Made by a program: the position numbers and the translations under genes. Positions 7,498-17,678 of a stretch of 64,000 nucleotides of DNA are shown here, piece after piece. How positions within the stretch are numbered: the first letter of the stretch is position 1; each line of letters begins with the position of its first letter. The DNA is from Streptomyces sp. TLI_146. Lineage in GTDB: Bacteria; Actinomycetota; Actinomycetes; Streptomycetales; Streptomycetaceae. The notes below the pieces were generated by a model. That model worked only from the letters and a program-made list of their open reading frames with translations. It had not been told where the DNA came from and made no database searches. The DNA is taken from NCBI RefSeq assembly GCF_002846415.1, contig NZ_PJMX01000001.1, positions 62,001-126,000 of the forward strand. Direction: 5' to 3'.

Positions 7498-10190
7498 GGG
7501 TGCCGATCCGTCACATCGCCGGGCACCTGGTGTGGTCGACGCAGGGCAGCGTCTGGGCCCTGTACCGCCTGCGCCCCGGTCCCGACGCCCAAGGACAGCA
7601 CGCCGAGAGTGTCCAGGGCACCTACGTGCCCGCTGCGGTCCGCGACGAACAGCTCGCCCACATCACCCACTTGGTTCGCTCGCTGTCCGGCAGCCCGCGT
7701 CTGTTCGGGCTGTGCGCCCAGCTCGACCCGGGGGAGGTCGCCCTCAAGATGATCGAGGGCATCGAACCGGTCGAGCAGGCGTCGGGCGGGGGCCCGCATC
7801 CGTGGGTGGAGAGCGTCGATGCCGTCCTGGATCTGCTGGACCAAGAGGAGATGCACCGCCGCACCCTATGGCTGGCCGTGCCCCTGCGCACCGACGCCGC
7901 TCAGCTGCAGGTCTCGGCGCAGCTGGGCGCGGTGTGGGCGGAGATTTCCCCGAAGCTGGGCCTGCGTCCGGTGCCGGTGGCGCGGCGCGAGGTGATGGCG
8001 TATCGCGAGCAGGCCTCCCGGGTGGAGGCCGCGCTCGCCGGTGGGATCGCTTTTCGTCCGGCCCGTCCGGCGGAGGTCGTGTGGATGATCCAGCACGCCC
8101 TGCACCGCGGTCTGCCGGAGCCGCTGCTGGCCGAGGCCGAGAGCAGCGAGCTGTACAACGGGCAGATCCGCGAGGGTGTACTGCGGTCCCCCAGCTATGC
8201 CGACCTCGGCCAGGTCCGCCTGCACGAAGGGGGCATCGACCCGGCGATCGACGAGGCCGACAAGCTCACGAACGCGGGCCAGATCACCCGCACAGGCCGT
8301 GGCTCCTGGTGGCGGCTGAAGGCAAGGTCGCCGCTGGGGCGGCGGTGGCTGCAGGTCGAGTCCGAAACGGGGGCGGGCTATCAGGCGCACCTCGCGCTGG
8401 CCGAGTGCCCGCCCACGGTCAGCCAGGGTGCCGCTGATCTGTTCGCCCAGTTGGAGAGTCTCGACTTCCCCGTCGACTACACCGTCGACCTCACCCTCGT
8501 GTCCGCGGAAAAGGCGCGTCAGCAGGTACGGCGCAAGAAGACCGAGTTGATCGACCAGGCCGAGCAGTACGACGCCCGCCCCACCGGCATGCCCGCCTCC
8601 CTGCCCGACGCCGCCCGCGACCTCGGTGAGCTCGATGCGCGTCTGTCCCGGACCAGTGTCGAGGTGGAGGTGCAGTCGGTCACCGTCCTGACCGTGTGGG
8701 GGCCCACCGCCGCTATCTGCGACGCCCGGGCCCGCGCGCTCGCCGCCCTGCTGGCCGGCGCCGACTACCGGGCGGTGCGCCCTACCGGCCTGCAAGAAGC
8801 CCTCTTCACGCTCGGCCTGCCCGGCACAGCCCGGCCGGGCCTGGTACGGGAGTTCACCCAGCACCAGGTCTCCGAGGACTGGGCCCTCAACGGGGCCCTC
8901 AGCGTGAGCGAGGTCGGCGACCCGAACGGGATGTTCCTCGGCATCGACCTGGACTGCGGCACCACCCGCCCCGTCATGATCAACGTGGCCGACGCGCCCA
9001 AGGTCGACGCGTCCGCCTCGATGGGCATCGTCGGGGACCTGGGTGCTGGCAAGAGCGTGCTGCAGAAGCTGATCACGGAGGCGGTGTGGGCGCGCGGCGG
9101 CTGCGCGATCTGCATCGACCGCACCCCCGTACGTGAATGGGCGGCCTTCGCCCGCACCGCCACCGACGGCCGTGCGCAGATCATCGACGCCGCCCAGGCC
9201 GAAGTCTCCATCGACCCGCTGCGCGCGTTCGACGGCCCCGAAGGCCGCCACTACGCGCTGTCCTACCTCACCCTCCAGCTCGGCATCGGCCCCATGAGCA
9301 CCAGCGGAGAGGTCCTCCACCATGCGGTCGAACAGGCCGCCGCCAGCGATTCCCCGTCCATGCAGCAGGTCGTGGACGTCCTGGAACAGATGGCCACCAC
9401 GGGGGCCGGCAAGCGGCAGGACTCGGCCGCCACGCTCGCCGGGCTGATCCGCGTCGTCGCCACCAACCCGCTCGCGCGGATGGTCTTCGACCCGACGCTG
9501 GCGCCGGTGCGCCTGGACGCGTCCAGCACCACCGACATGATCGTGATCACCACGGCCGGTCTGACACTTCCCCCCAAAGCCGCCTTCGACAAGCCCGAGG
9601 TGCTCCAGCAGCAGCCGCTGGAGGCGCTGATCGGCCGCGCCGTGCTCTACCTGATCGCCGCCCTCGCCCGCCAGACCGCCTTCGCGGACCCTGATCGGTT
9701 CACCGCAGTGGTGCTCGACGAGCTGTACTGGCTCACCTCCTCCACCGAAGGCACCGCCCTGGTCCACGAGATCCTCCACGACGGCCGCAAACACGGCGCC
9801 GGCCTACTGGGCGCCTCCCACGACGCCCTCGAACTCGGCCCCGACCGCGGCCTGATGGCCTACCGGGCACTGGCCCGCACGGCCGATCGCGAACGGGCCC
9901 GCCACGGCCTGGAATTCGTCGGACTCGACCCGAACGACCCGGAGCTGCTGCGGCTGGTCACCACCGGCCTGTCCCCCGTCGGCCACCAGGGCCGCGAAGG
10001 CGAATTCCTGCTGGCCTGCCCACGCCAGAACACCGGCCGCATCAAAGCCGTCATCCCCCGCATCGCCCGCATCACCGCCTCCATCACCACCACCCCCGGA
10101 GGCCACGGCCCGAGGCCTGCCGCGCCGTCAACGCCACAGGAAGCCGACCCCCAGGCGCCCGGCCCCCACCCGAAGGCGGCCATCCGATGA
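7494..10190 (+). CDS. VirB4-like type IV secretion ATPase
   Basis: 898 residues from GTG 7494 (GTGA overlap). The N-terminal half is the VirB4/TraC-type domain; the C-terminal half is a RecA-like motor with Walker A GDLGAGKS (about 514-521) and Walker B FTAVVLDELYWL (about 735-746). VirB4 proteins energise assembly of, and transport through, the conjugation channel at the membrane. Translational coupling to its PrgI/VirB3-like partner supports the call. The C terminus after about 865 is a Pro-rich tail. Confidence 0.93.
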   Translation: MRVPIRHIAGHLVWSTQGSVWALYRLRPGPDAQGQHAESVQGTYVPAAVRDEQLAHITHLVRSLSGSPRLFGLCAQLDPGEVALKMIEGIEPVEQASGGGPHPWVESVDAVLDLLDQEEMHRRTLWLAVPLRTDAAQLQVSAQLGAVWAEISPKLGLRPVPVARREVMAYREQASRVEAALAGGIAFRPARPAEVVWMIQHALHRGLPEPLLAEAESSELYNGQIREGVLRSPSYADLGQVRLHEGGIDPAIDEADKLTNAGQITRTGRGSWWRLKARSPLGRRWLQVESETGAGYQAHLALAECPPTVSQGAADLFAQLESLDFPVDYTVDLTLVSAEKARQQVRRKKTELIDQAEQYDARPTGMPASLPDAARDLGELDARLSRTSVEVEVQSVTVLTVWGPTAAICDARARALAALLAGADYRAVRPTGLQEALFTLGLPGTARPGLVREFTQHQVSEDWALNGALSVSEVGDPNGMFLGIDLDCGTTRPVMINVADAPKVDASASMGIVGDLGAGKSVLQKLITEAVWARGGCAICIDRTPVREWAAFARTATDGRAQIIDAAQAEVSIDPLRAFDGPEGRHYALSYLTLQLGIGPMSTSGEVLHHAVEQAAASDSPSMQQVVDVLEQMATTGAGKRQDSAATLAGLIRVVATNPLARMVFDPTLAPVRLDASSTTDMIVITTAGLTLPPKAAFDKPEVLQQQPLEALIGRAVLYLIAALARQTAFADPDRFTAVVLDELYWLTSSTEGTALVHEILHDGRKHGAGLLGASHDALELGPDRGLMAYRALARTADRERARHGLEFVGLDPNDPELLRLVTTGLSPVGHQGREGEFLLACPRQNTGRIKAVIPRIARITASITTTPGGHGPRPAAPSTPQEADPQAPGPHPKAAIR

Positions 10191-10495
10191 CCTCCTCACG
10201 CTGGGGCCGCATCCGGCAGGGCGCAGCGGCCGCGAGTATGAGCCTCGCGCTGATCACCATCGTCTGTGGTGTCATCGCCCTCGCTGCCACAGGGGGCGTG
10301 CCAGCCGGATGGTGGCCCCGCACAGGGCAAGCCTTCGACCCCGTCCCGCAGCCCGGTCGCAAAGACCCGTGCACTCTGGGCGTCGGCGCGGCCTTCGAAC
10401 CGTTGGGCACGGCCGGGGCGGCTGGGGTTGGGGCGGGTGTGGCCGGCCTGGTGGGGTGCCAGGTGGGGTGCCTGCCTGGACAGGGGCGGGGCTGA
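10187..10495 (+). CDS. Small membrane protein of the transfer operon
   Basis: 102 residues from ATG 10187, overlapping the VirB4-like stop (ATGA). One transmembrane segment lies at about residues 17-38, followed by a short extracytoplasmic part with three cysteines and a Gly/Ala-rich end. No family was recognised. Tight packing between the VirB4-like and VirB6-like genes argues for a structural or accessory role in the secretion channel. Confidence 0.65.
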   Translation: MTSSRWGRIRQGAAAASMSLALITIVCGVIALAATGGVPAGWWPRTGQAFDPVPQPGRKDPCTLGVGAAFEPLGTAGAAGVGAGVAGLVGCQVGCLPGQGRG

Positions 10496-10496
10496 G

Positions 10497-13277
10497 ATGC
10501 TGCGTCCCCACCGTGCAACCGGGCGTTCGCTCGGCTTCGTCGTCCTGCTCACCGGGGTGTTCGTCGTGGTGAACACCCAAGTCGTCTACGCCGCCAGCAG
10601 CACCGGTGAAACGGGGGATCTGCTCGCGCCGCTGAACATCGCCTCGTCCGAGGGCGTGCCGATCGACGGGTACGAGCTGAACGCCTCCGGCGGCTCCATC
10701 GTCGCCTTCAAAAGCCAGGCCCTCGCCTTCGCCCTGTCCGGGCTGTTCACCCTGGTCCGGCTGCTGGTGGGCCTGGCCGGATGGGCAGTGGAGGTGGCCT
10801 TCCGCTTTCCGCTGCTGAAGATCCTGTCCCGTCCGGCGCAGCAGGCGGCCGACACCTACGCCAACGTCGTGGTCGACACCCTGGGGTTGAAGGGGTTGCT
10901 GCTGGCGTGGGCGTTCACTTTCGCCGCCTTCATGCTGGTACGCGGCCGCGTCGGCCGGGGGCTGGGCGAAATCTTCCTCACGCTGCTGATCGGGGCGATC
11001 GCCGCCTCCGCGCTCATCCGCCCCGACACCCTGCTCGCCGAGTCCGGGCCGCTGGGGCAGGCGCAGCAGGTCGGTGCCGAGGTCGCCCAGCAGAGCGTGA
11101 GCGCCTACAACTGGGGCGGCAAACTCGCCAGCCGCGGCCCCTGCGATGCCATGACCGGCAACGCCGAACGAACCTGCCTCGCCCAACCAGGGCATGAGCC
11201 CACCGCCGCGGTGGCAGTGGCCCGACCGCTCCAGGACTCGCTCACCAACGCTCTGATCGTCAAGCCCTTCATGCTGCTGCAGTACGGGCGCATCCTCGAC
11301 CCCGGCAAAACGTCCGACCGTGCCGCGTATGCGGTGCATCTGAAGTGGGTCACCGGCGGCTACAAGCCCAGGGACGATGTACCGGGCGGGCCGTGCAGCC
11401 TGATCAAAGGCCCCGCCAAGCAGTACTGCCTGGCCGGACAAGGCGGCGCGGCACCCGACCGCCGGGACGCCCTGCCGTCGCTGACCGCAGCCGGTGACCT
11501 GCTCGATTCACCGCATCCAGTCCTGGGCGAGGACGACCAGGAGTTCGCCGCCTTCCTCACCGACCTCAAGAAGACGGGCCCGGTCGGCAAGGCCTGCGCC
11601 GCCTATGCGGAACGGCCCACCTGGTGGCGGGTCGGCGGCGCCGGACTGCTGCTGCTCGCCGCGCTGTTCATCTGCGGCATGCTCCTGTCCTCCGCGGTCG
11701 TGCTGCTCGGCACGCAGGGCGTGTGCGTGGCGGCCGCGGCCGCCGGCGGCATCACCTTCGTCGCGGGCATGCTCCCGGGGCCCGCGCGGCAGTCGGTGTG
11801 GAAATGGCTGTCTCTGTGGGGCATCGCGATCGTCGCGGTGGTCGGGATCTGCGCGTTCATCCCGTTCTTCGGGATCGCCGTCGACGCCACCGTCACAAAC
11901 GGCCCCGACCTGATGGTGGAACGGATCCTGCTCATCGATGTCCTGGCCATCGCCGGGGCCGCCGGACACCGCCGCCTGCTTGGCGGCATCAGCTCGTTCG
12001 GCCGGCGGATGGCGATGCGGATGCGCTACGCCACGATCGGCGGCACCCACCTGCCGGGCGACACCTCCGAACTCGGGGCCGCCCTCGCCATGAACTCCCC
12101 CGCGGCGCTGGGCGGTTACGGCGCCGGGCTGCGCCTGTTCACCGGCACCGGCGGCCGGTACGGGATGCTCGGCACCCGCCAGCGCCTGCTGGGTGCGCTG
12201 GGCTCCCTGGCCGACGGTACGGGGATGCCGGTGGACACCGGCGCGATGCTGACCGATGCCACCGCTGAAGCCGGACGCGGACTCGCCCCCCTCACCGCGG
12301 CCGCCGCCATCGGCGGGCTCGGTGCGCGGCTCGGCGTCAGGGGCGGGCACTGGCTGCTGATCGGACGACGGCCAGACAAGGAGCAGCTGGCCAAGTGGCG
12401 CAAACCCACTGCGGATGGAGATGCGAACGGCGGCGGCCCGTCGGGTGGCGGCAGCGATGGCTCGGGCGGCACGAGTCCGCGTCGGCCCGGCGGACCACCG
12501 GACCGCTACCGCGACGCCGACGGCCAGATCATCGACCGCAACAGCGGCAAAGTACTGCACGACCAGCACACCGACCGCACCCTGCTCTCCACCCGGGCAC
12601 ACAACCGGCTGGTCCGCTACCGCGGCTACCGCATCCTGCACCGTGGCAGCCGGACCGCCTACGGGGCCACCGTCGGGCTCCCGGCCAACGTCCGCCGCAC
12701 CCGCGCGGGCGACACCGCCGCCTCGCGCTACACCCACGACGCCCGCCAGCAGGTGCGGGTGTGGGGCAACACGGTGCGTGAGGACGGCCGCGCCTGGCAC
12801 GACACCGCACGGCACGTCTCCACTGTCGTGCGGGAGAACACCGACGACCGCGGCGGCCCCGGCCCGTTCCCCAGCCGCCGCCTGCCCACCGCAGGCACCT
12901 CGACCGTCGCCTCCCGCCCGGTAACCCCGGCCCAGCCAGCGTCCTCCGGCCGCACCGCGGCGCGTCCGGCCCCCGCCGGACGGACCACCCAAGCAACCGG
13001 TGCCCCTTCCGCAACCGCACGAACTACCCAAGCAGGGGGTGCCCCTTCTACAACCGCACCGCCCCCGGCACAGCCGTCGCGCCCGAACAGTCCTGGGCCC
13101 CGCTCCCGCCCCGATCTCCACCAGGCCGTACTTCCCGGTGGCGGGAGCGCCCGCGGTCAGGCGCGCCAGGAGGCGCGGGCTCGGATGCAGGAGCTGATGC
13201 GCAGGACCGCACCCGAGGCCGAACGCCTGCGCCAGCAACGGGCCCGTCGCCGGAACAAGGGCGGTGAACAGGAGTGA
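10497..13277 (+). CDS. VirB6/TrbL-like polytopic membrane protein with disordered tail
   Basis: 926 residues from ATG 10497, one base after the preceding stop; the longer open frame upstream overlaps real genes. It begins with a signal-like helix ending VVYAASS. Hydrophobic helices follow at about residues 75-105, 120-142, 152-172, 375-425, 438-462 and 475-492, with a large extracytoplasmic loop between the third and fourth. From about residue 640 onward it is charged and then Pro/Thr/Arg-rich, with short imperfect repeats (RTTQATGAPSATA, RTTQAGGAPSTTA). This is the layout of the large channel protein that follows VirB4 in actinobacterial type IV systems. Confidence 0.8.
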   Translation: MLRPHRATGRSLGFVVLLTGVFVVVNTQVVYAASSTGETGDLLAPLNIASSEGVPIDGYELNASGGSIVAFKSQALAFALSGLFTLVRLLVGLAGWAVEVAFRFPLLKILSRPAQQAADTYANVVVDTLGLKGLLLAWAFTFAAFMLVRGRVGRGLGEIFLTLLIGAIAASALIRPDTLLAESGPLGQAQQVGAEVAQQSVSAYNWGGKLASRGPCDAMTGNAERTCLAQPGHEPTAAVAVARPLQDSLTNALIVKPFMLLQYGRILDPGKTSDRAAYAVHLKWVTGGYKPRDDVPGGPCSLIKGPAKQYCLAGQGGAAPDRRDALPSLTAAGDLLDSPHPVLGEDDQEFAAFLTDLKKTGPVGKACAAYAERPTWWRVGGAGLLLLAALFICGMLLSSAVVLLGTQGVCVAAAAAGGITFVAGMLPGPARQSVWKWLSLWGIAIVAVVGICAFIPFFGIAVDATVTNGPDLMVERILLIDVLAIAGAAGHRRLLGGISSFGRRMAMRMRYATIGGTHLPGDTSELGAALAMNSPAALGGYGAGLRLFTGTGGRYGMLGTRQRLLGALGSLADGTGMPVDTGAMLTDATAEAGRGLAPLTAAAAIGGLGARLGVRGGHWLLIGRRPDKEQLAKWRKPTADGDANGGGPSGGGSDGSGGTSPRRPGGPPDRYRDADGQIIDRNSGKVLHDQHTDRTLLSTRAHNRLVRYRGYRILHRGSRTAYGATVGLPANVRRTRAGDTAASRYTHDARQQVRVWGNTVREDGRAWHDTARHVSTVVRENTDDRGGPGPFPSRRLPTAGTSTVASRPVTPAQPASSGRTAARPAPAGRTTQATGAPSATARTTQAGGAPSTTAPPPAQPSRPNSPGPRSRPDLHQAVLPGGGSARGQARQEARARMQELMRRTAPEAERLRQQRARRRNKGGEQE

Positions 13278-14425
13278 CACGCTCTGGACGCCACGTCCGG
13301 CGGTGGGCTTGCCTGGTGGCGCTGCTGGTGTTCGCCGCCACGTGCTGCGCGGCCCCCGTATCCAATGCGATCAGCGCGTACGTCGCGCTCACCACGCGCG
13401 CCCAGGACGATGAGTCAGTCGCGGGGGGTGGCGACGCCGCGGATATCCCGGCCCGGATGCTGACGGCCTATAAGAGGGCCGTCGAGCACGTCGGCGCGTA
13501 CGTACCGAAGTGCCAGGGGATGCGCTGGCCCGTCCTGGCGGGGATCGCGAAGGTCGAGTCCAATCACGCCGTCGGCCGGACGATCGCCGCCAATGGCGAC
13601 ATCCGACCCCGGATTTATGGGGTCTTACTCAACGGCTCCGGGCAGGGCGGCAACACCACGACCGTTGCCGACACCGACGGCGGAAAGTGGGACGGCACCG
13701 CGACGGGCGAGCGTGCTGTCGGACCGTTCCAGTTCCTGCCCTCCACCTGGGAGACGACCGGCAGGGACTCCAACGACGACGGAATAGCCGATCCGCACAA
13801 CGCGGACGACGCCGCCCTCGGCTCCGCCATCTACCTGTGTGGCGACGGACGGAATCTGCGGCAGCGTTCACGGCTCGAAGCGGCGATCTGGCAGTACAAC
13901 CATTCCGCCGCGTACGTGGCGGAGGTGCTGGGCTGGATCGACCAGTACACGGCGGCCGCCACCGGCCCGGCGACGAACAACCTCACCGGCACGGTCCGCA
14001 CCGTCATCGAGGCCGCCCTCGCGCAGAAGGGTGTGCCGTACTCCTGGGGCGGCGGCGATGCCAGCGGCCCCACCCACGGGATCTGCTGCACCCCCAGCGG
14101 CACGAGCGGCACCAGCATCAAAGGGTTCGACTGCTCGGGATTGACGACCTACGCCTACGCCAAGGCCGGGGTACACCTGCCGCGAACCGCCGCCGAGCAG
14201 GCCAGGGTCGGCCGACGGATCCCCGCCAGCCTCGGCACCAGCGCCCTCAAGCCCGGCGACCTCGTCTTCTACGCCTACGCCCCTGGCCACGACGCGACGA
14301 TCTACCACGTCGGGATCTATGTAGGCGGCGGGCAGATGGTCAACGCCGCCCGCCCGGGAACCGTGGTGCGCCTGGACGCCGTTACCGCCATGCCCGGCTA
14401 CGCGGGAGGAGCCCGGCTGCTGTGA
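13274..14425 (+). CDS. Bifunctional lytic transglycosylase/NlpC-P60 peptidoglycan hydrolase
   Basis: 383 residues from GTG 13274 (GTGA overlap). An N-terminal signal or anchor helix (about 10-28) precedes a lytic transglycosylase domain with the catalytic Glu in IAKVESNHAVG (about residue 95) and AVGPFQFLPSTW. A C-terminal NlpC/P60 domain follows, with the nucleophile in GFDCSGLTTYAY (about Cys286) and the catalytic His in YHVGIYVG (about 343). Both activities look complete. Such VirB1/TcpG/CwlT-type enzymes open the cell wall for the conjugation channel. Confidence 0.92.
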   Translation: MTRSGRHVRRWACLVALLVFAATCCAAPVSNAISAYVALTTRAQDDESVAGGGDAADIPARMLTAYKRAVEHVGAYVPKCQGMRWPVLAGIAKVESNHAVGRTIAANGDIRPRIYGVLLNGSGQGGNTTTVADTDGGKWDGTATGERAVGPFQFLPSTWETTGRDSNDDGIADPHNADDAALGSAIYLCGDGRNLRQRSRLEAAIWQYNHSAAYVAEVLGWIDQYTAAATGPATNNLTGTVRTVIEAALAQKGVPYSWGGGDASGPTHGICCTPSGTSGTSIKGFDCSGLTTYAYAKAGVHLPRTAAEQARVGRRIPASLGTSALKPGDLVFYAYAPGHDATIYHVGIYVGGGQMVNAARPGTVVRLDAVTAMPGYAGGARLL

Positions 14426-15075
14426 CCACCACGCCGCGCTCCCCACAACTACTTGTGCTCAGCACCGTCATGCTGGCCGTCGCCGGGATTGCCCTGCTGA
14501 GCGTGCCCGACTGGCGCGGGCCTTTGTCCGAGCCGACGGCACCGACCGGGCACGCCACCACCGGTCGGTCATCGGTCCGTAGTGCGTCTCCCTCGAGCAC
14601 ACTGGCCCCCGACACCTCTGACGCCGCGACGTCGCCCCGGTCATCACCCACGGCCACCGTGTCAGTCTCCGCGCTGCCCCCGCACGGCGAAGGTCTGGGA
14701 GGCGACGCGGTGATTCAGGGGAGTCTGGAGTCGGCCTGGCCCGCCGACCTTGCGCCCGCTGATGAGCGGGTGTTGCTCGATGCCGGCCGCGCGCTACTGC
14801 GGGCGGATACCACCGGCCTCGGCCGCGCGCAGTGGCCCACCGTCTTCGCCGCCTCGGGCCAGGCGCTCGCCCCGGCGCTCTCTACCGCGCGCTGGCGCGT
14901 CCAGGCCGCGATCGCCCGCCGCAACGGAGCTGCTGACCGGGCGGTCGTGCATCTGGTGTGGGCAGCCGTCGATCGCGCCGGGACCTTCAGGGACGGCCGC
15001 ATCACCAACTGGCACTTCACCCGCACCCTGTCGAAGGAGGAGGGCTCCACGTGGATACCGCAGCCCCGTACATAA
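14422..15075 (+). CDS. Membrane-anchored extracytoplasmic transfer protein
   Basis: 217 residues from GTG 14422, overlapping the hydrolase stop. A single N-terminal hydrophobic segment (about 9-28) is followed by an 80-residue Ser/Thr/Pro-rich spacer and a globular C-terminal domain (about 95-210) ending near NWHFTRTLSKEEG. The Shine-Dalgarno of the next gene lies within its 3' end. No family was recognised; the architecture suggests a surface-exposed channel or adhesion component. Confidence 0.75.
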   Translation: MTTTPRSPQLLVLSTVMLAVAGIALLSVPDWRGPLSEPTAPTGHATTGRSSVRSASPSSTLAPDTSDAATSPRSSPTATVSVSALPPHGEGLGGDAVIQGSLESAWPADLAPADERVLLDAGRALLRADTTGLGRAQWPTVFAASGQALAPALSTARWRVQAAIARRNGAADRAVVHLVWAAVDRAGTFRDGRITNWHFTRTLSKEEGSTWIPQPRT

Positions 15076-17678
15076 CCGGAACGGCAGGCGGGGCGGGGTC
15101 CGCGCCGTTCCTCGGGCTCGTGGTGGGCGTCGTGCGTGCCGTGGGCTGGGTGATCACTTATTGGTGGGTGGTGGCCGCAGCCACCGTCCTCGTCGCGACA
15201 GTGGGAGAGATGGTGGTGCGCCGTCTGGCGCGTAAGGCCTCGGCGCAGCGGATGGCGCTGGCGCTTGTGCCGTCGCGGCACTTCGACCCTGGCATCGAGG
15301 AGATTTTCCGCCAGGGTGTCCAACTCGCCCGGGCCTCGACCTCCATGCCGTGGTGGGCACCGCGGCGCTCCAAGACGGTGCAGATCCGGCTGCGCGCCGA
15401 CGGCTCCAGCCCGCTGCGCTACCGGATCGAAGGACCGGCGGGCGGTGAACGCCTGTTGTCGATCACACCCTTCGGTCCCGGGGTGACGGTGAAGCGGGCC
15501 GGTTCGCTGGTGGACAAGCCGCGCACCCATGAGGTGCGGGCGGAGTTCATCCTGCGCGGCAGGCCCACCGAGCCGCTGCGCGAAGTACCCCTCTCCCCCG
15601 ACCCGCTGCAGCCGCTCGTCGACGCCGTGTCCGATCTACGGGCCGACCTGGGCGACCTGGCCGAGATCCGGCTCGACATCCAGCGCGCCCCCAAAATGGC
15701 GCTCCGTGCGCGGCGTCATCAACTGATGACGCAGGCACGCCGCATGGAGCGGCGCGAGGCTCAGCGAGCCGCCCGGTGGATACGACAGGACGCCTTGGGG
15801 ATCGAGGATTCCCTGGCCTGGCAGGTGCAGCAGCTGGTGGCCGGAAAGAACAGCGGTGGGCGGCGGCTGGTGATGCCGCCAGTCCCCCGCCGCATCGATG
15901 CCGCCGACGCGCTGGGCAAACTCGCCGACGACGACCACCTGGTGCGGGTGCAGCTGCTGGTGATGTGCGCCTCCCACACAGAAGGCCGGGCCCGGGCCCG
16001 TCTCGCTCAGCTCCAGGCGGCCCTCGATGTTTTCGGCGGCGGGTCGCGGTGGGCGATGCGCGGGCTGCGGGTGGGTCCGTGGCGGTTCGGCGCGGATCGC
16101 TGGCCCAGCCGCCGCGGTTTTGAACGCCGCTGGAATCTGGGGCACTGCCAGCCGCCACGCGCCAACTGGGTCCAGCTGGACGAACTGACCGGTCTGCTCA
16201 AGCCTCCTACGATTCACTGCCGCCTGCCCCTGCTGGCCGGTGATCTACCGACGTTCGAACACGGCAATCCCGACTTGCTGTTGCAGGGGATCTATCGCGG
16301 GCCGGACGGCCGCTGTCGCCTGGTCGCCACCTACGCACGCGAGACGCTGTTCGAGGTCGGGGTCGGCAAAGCAGGCGGCGGAAAAACGGAGCGTGCCCTG
16401 GCCCAGGCCATCGGCTGGGCCCACGCCAGCGGCGGACTGATGTTCGTCGACCCGCACCGCGACTCGTGGCCGCGCGCGCTGCCGTTTTTGGCCCACGAGC
16501 ATCTGATGGAGCGGATCGCGCTCATCGACCTGAACGCCCACGGCCGGGCTCCGCAGATCAGCTGCTGGAACCCGATCGGCATGCACCAGGGACAGGTCGC
16601 GCACGAGGTCGTCGAGGCGACCTCCGACGCGTACGCGTCCGTGCTGGGCTGGGACGACGCCACAGCCCCGCGGGCCCTGACCATCTTCACCGCGGCGTTG
16701 GCGGTGCTGGTGGCCGTCAACGAAGCCGCCTGCCACGCCGGGAAGCCCGAGGACCAAGCCACCATCTTCCACGTGCGGGCCCTGCTCACCGACCCTGCCT
16801 TTCGCGCCGTCGCCCTCACGGCGGTGGAGGGGCGCCTGGATGAGGAGACCCGATCGTGGTGGCACACCGTGTTCCCCACGCTGCCCGCCGACGCGTTCGC
16901 CGTGGTCCTCAACCCGATCGCCCGCCTCGCCGCGAATCCGGTGACCCGCGCCTTCCTCGGGCAGCCCGCCGGCGTCTACAACATCCGCGCCGCCATGGAC
17001 ACGAAGATGATCGTGTGGGTGTGCCCGGGCGGCAACGGGCCCACCGACCGGCTCATCACCGCACTCCTCGCCCGCGACCTGCTGCGGGCCGTGCGCTCGC
17101 GCCGCGACACCCCCGAAGACCAGCGGGTGCCGTTCCGCGCCTACTTCGACGAACTGATCACGCTGACCGGCGCGGCCCCCGAGACGATCGCCGCGATGTT
17201 CGAGGACTTCCGCAAATACCGCGTCCACGTCCACGGCATGACCCAGCTGCTGGGCCGCCTCCCCATGCCGGTGAAACAGTCGCTGGTGCAGAACGCCTCG
17301 ACCCTGGCCTCGACCGCGGGCTCGCAGTCCGCCATCACCCCGATCACCGCCGAATGGGGCGACCACCCCAGCCCCGAAGTCGTCGCATCCCTGGACCGGT
17401 TCGAGCACTACATGTCCCTGACCGTCCACGGGCGCCGCGTCGGCCCCGTCCGCATCACCGGCCCTCACCTCGACGACGTCTTCGCCGACTACGCCCGCCC
17501 CCACGACGCGAGCGCACTGGAACGTGCCGCCCAGGCCACCGCGGGCGCCGCACCCCTTCCACAGCTCACCGACCGGGCTGAAAAGCAGCTGACCCGTGTG
17601 ACCAGCTTCCTCACCCACCACGCCACCGCGACCGGCCCGAGCACCCGGCCGGCCAGGAAGAGGAGGTACCAGCCGTGA
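15051..17678 (+). CDS. VirD4/TraG-like type IV coupling protein
   Basis: 875 residues. GTG 15051 was chosen because AAGGAGG ends 10 bases upstream; it overlaps the previous gene by 25 bases. Membrane segments lie at about 18-50. The motor domain has Walker A GKAGGGKT (about 439-446) and Walker B FRAYFDELITL (about 692-702), with the C-terminal motif region around STAGSQSAITPI. Coupling proteins bring the relaxase-DNA complex to the secretion channel and pump DNA. With the VirB4-like protein it gives the operon its two motor ATPases. Confidence 0.9.
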   Translation: MDTAAPYITGTAGGAGSAPFLGLVVGVVRAVGWVITYWWVVAAATVLVATVGEMVVRRLARKASAQRMALALVPSRHFDPGIEEIFRQGVQLARASTSMPWWAPRRSKTVQIRLRADGSSPLRYRIEGPAGGERLLSITPFGPGVTVKRAGSLVDKPRTHEVRAEFILRGRPTEPLREVPLSPDPLQPLVDAVSDLRADLGDLAEIRLDIQRAPKMALRARRHQLMTQARRMERREAQRAARWIRQDALGIEDSLAWQVQQLVAGKNSGGRRLVMPPVPRRIDAADALGKLADDDHLVRVQLLVMCASHTEGRARARLAQLQAALDVFGGGSRWAMRGLRVGPWRFGADRWPSRRGFERRWNLGHCQPPRANWVQLDELTGLLKPPTIHCRLPLLAGDLPTFEHGNPDLLLQGIYRGPDGRCRLVATYARETLFEVGVGKAGGGKTERALAQAIGWAHASGGLMFVDPHRDSWPRALPFLAHEHLMERIALIDLNAHGRAPQISCWNPIGMHQGQVAHEVVEATSDAYASVLGWDDATAPRALTIFTAALAVLVAVNEAACHAGKPEDQATIFHVRALLTDPAFRAVALTAVEGRLDEETRSWWHTVFPTLPADAFAVVLNPIARLAANPVTRAFLGQPAGVYNIRAAMDTKMIVWVCPGGNGPTDRLITALLARDLLRAVRSRRDTPEDQRVPFRAYFDELITLTGAAPETIAAMFEDFRKYRVHVHGMTQLLGRLPMPVKQSLVQNASTLASTAGSQSAITPITAEWGDHPSPEVVASLDRFEHYMSLTVHGRRVGPVRITGPHLDDVFADYARPHDASALERAAQATAGAAPLPQLTDRAEKQLTRVTSFLTHHATATGPSTRPARKRRYQP

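Noticed and set aside
7866..9794. 642-residue minus-strand frame opposite the VirB4-like gene
   Set aside because: Shadow frame with low-complexity composition; the plus strand has Walker motifs.
12985..13060. Short tandem repeat in the VirB6-like tail as a regulatory element
   Set aside because: The two 36-39-bp copies are in frame and encode the low-complexity RTTQA-GGAPS tail; explained as coding repeat.
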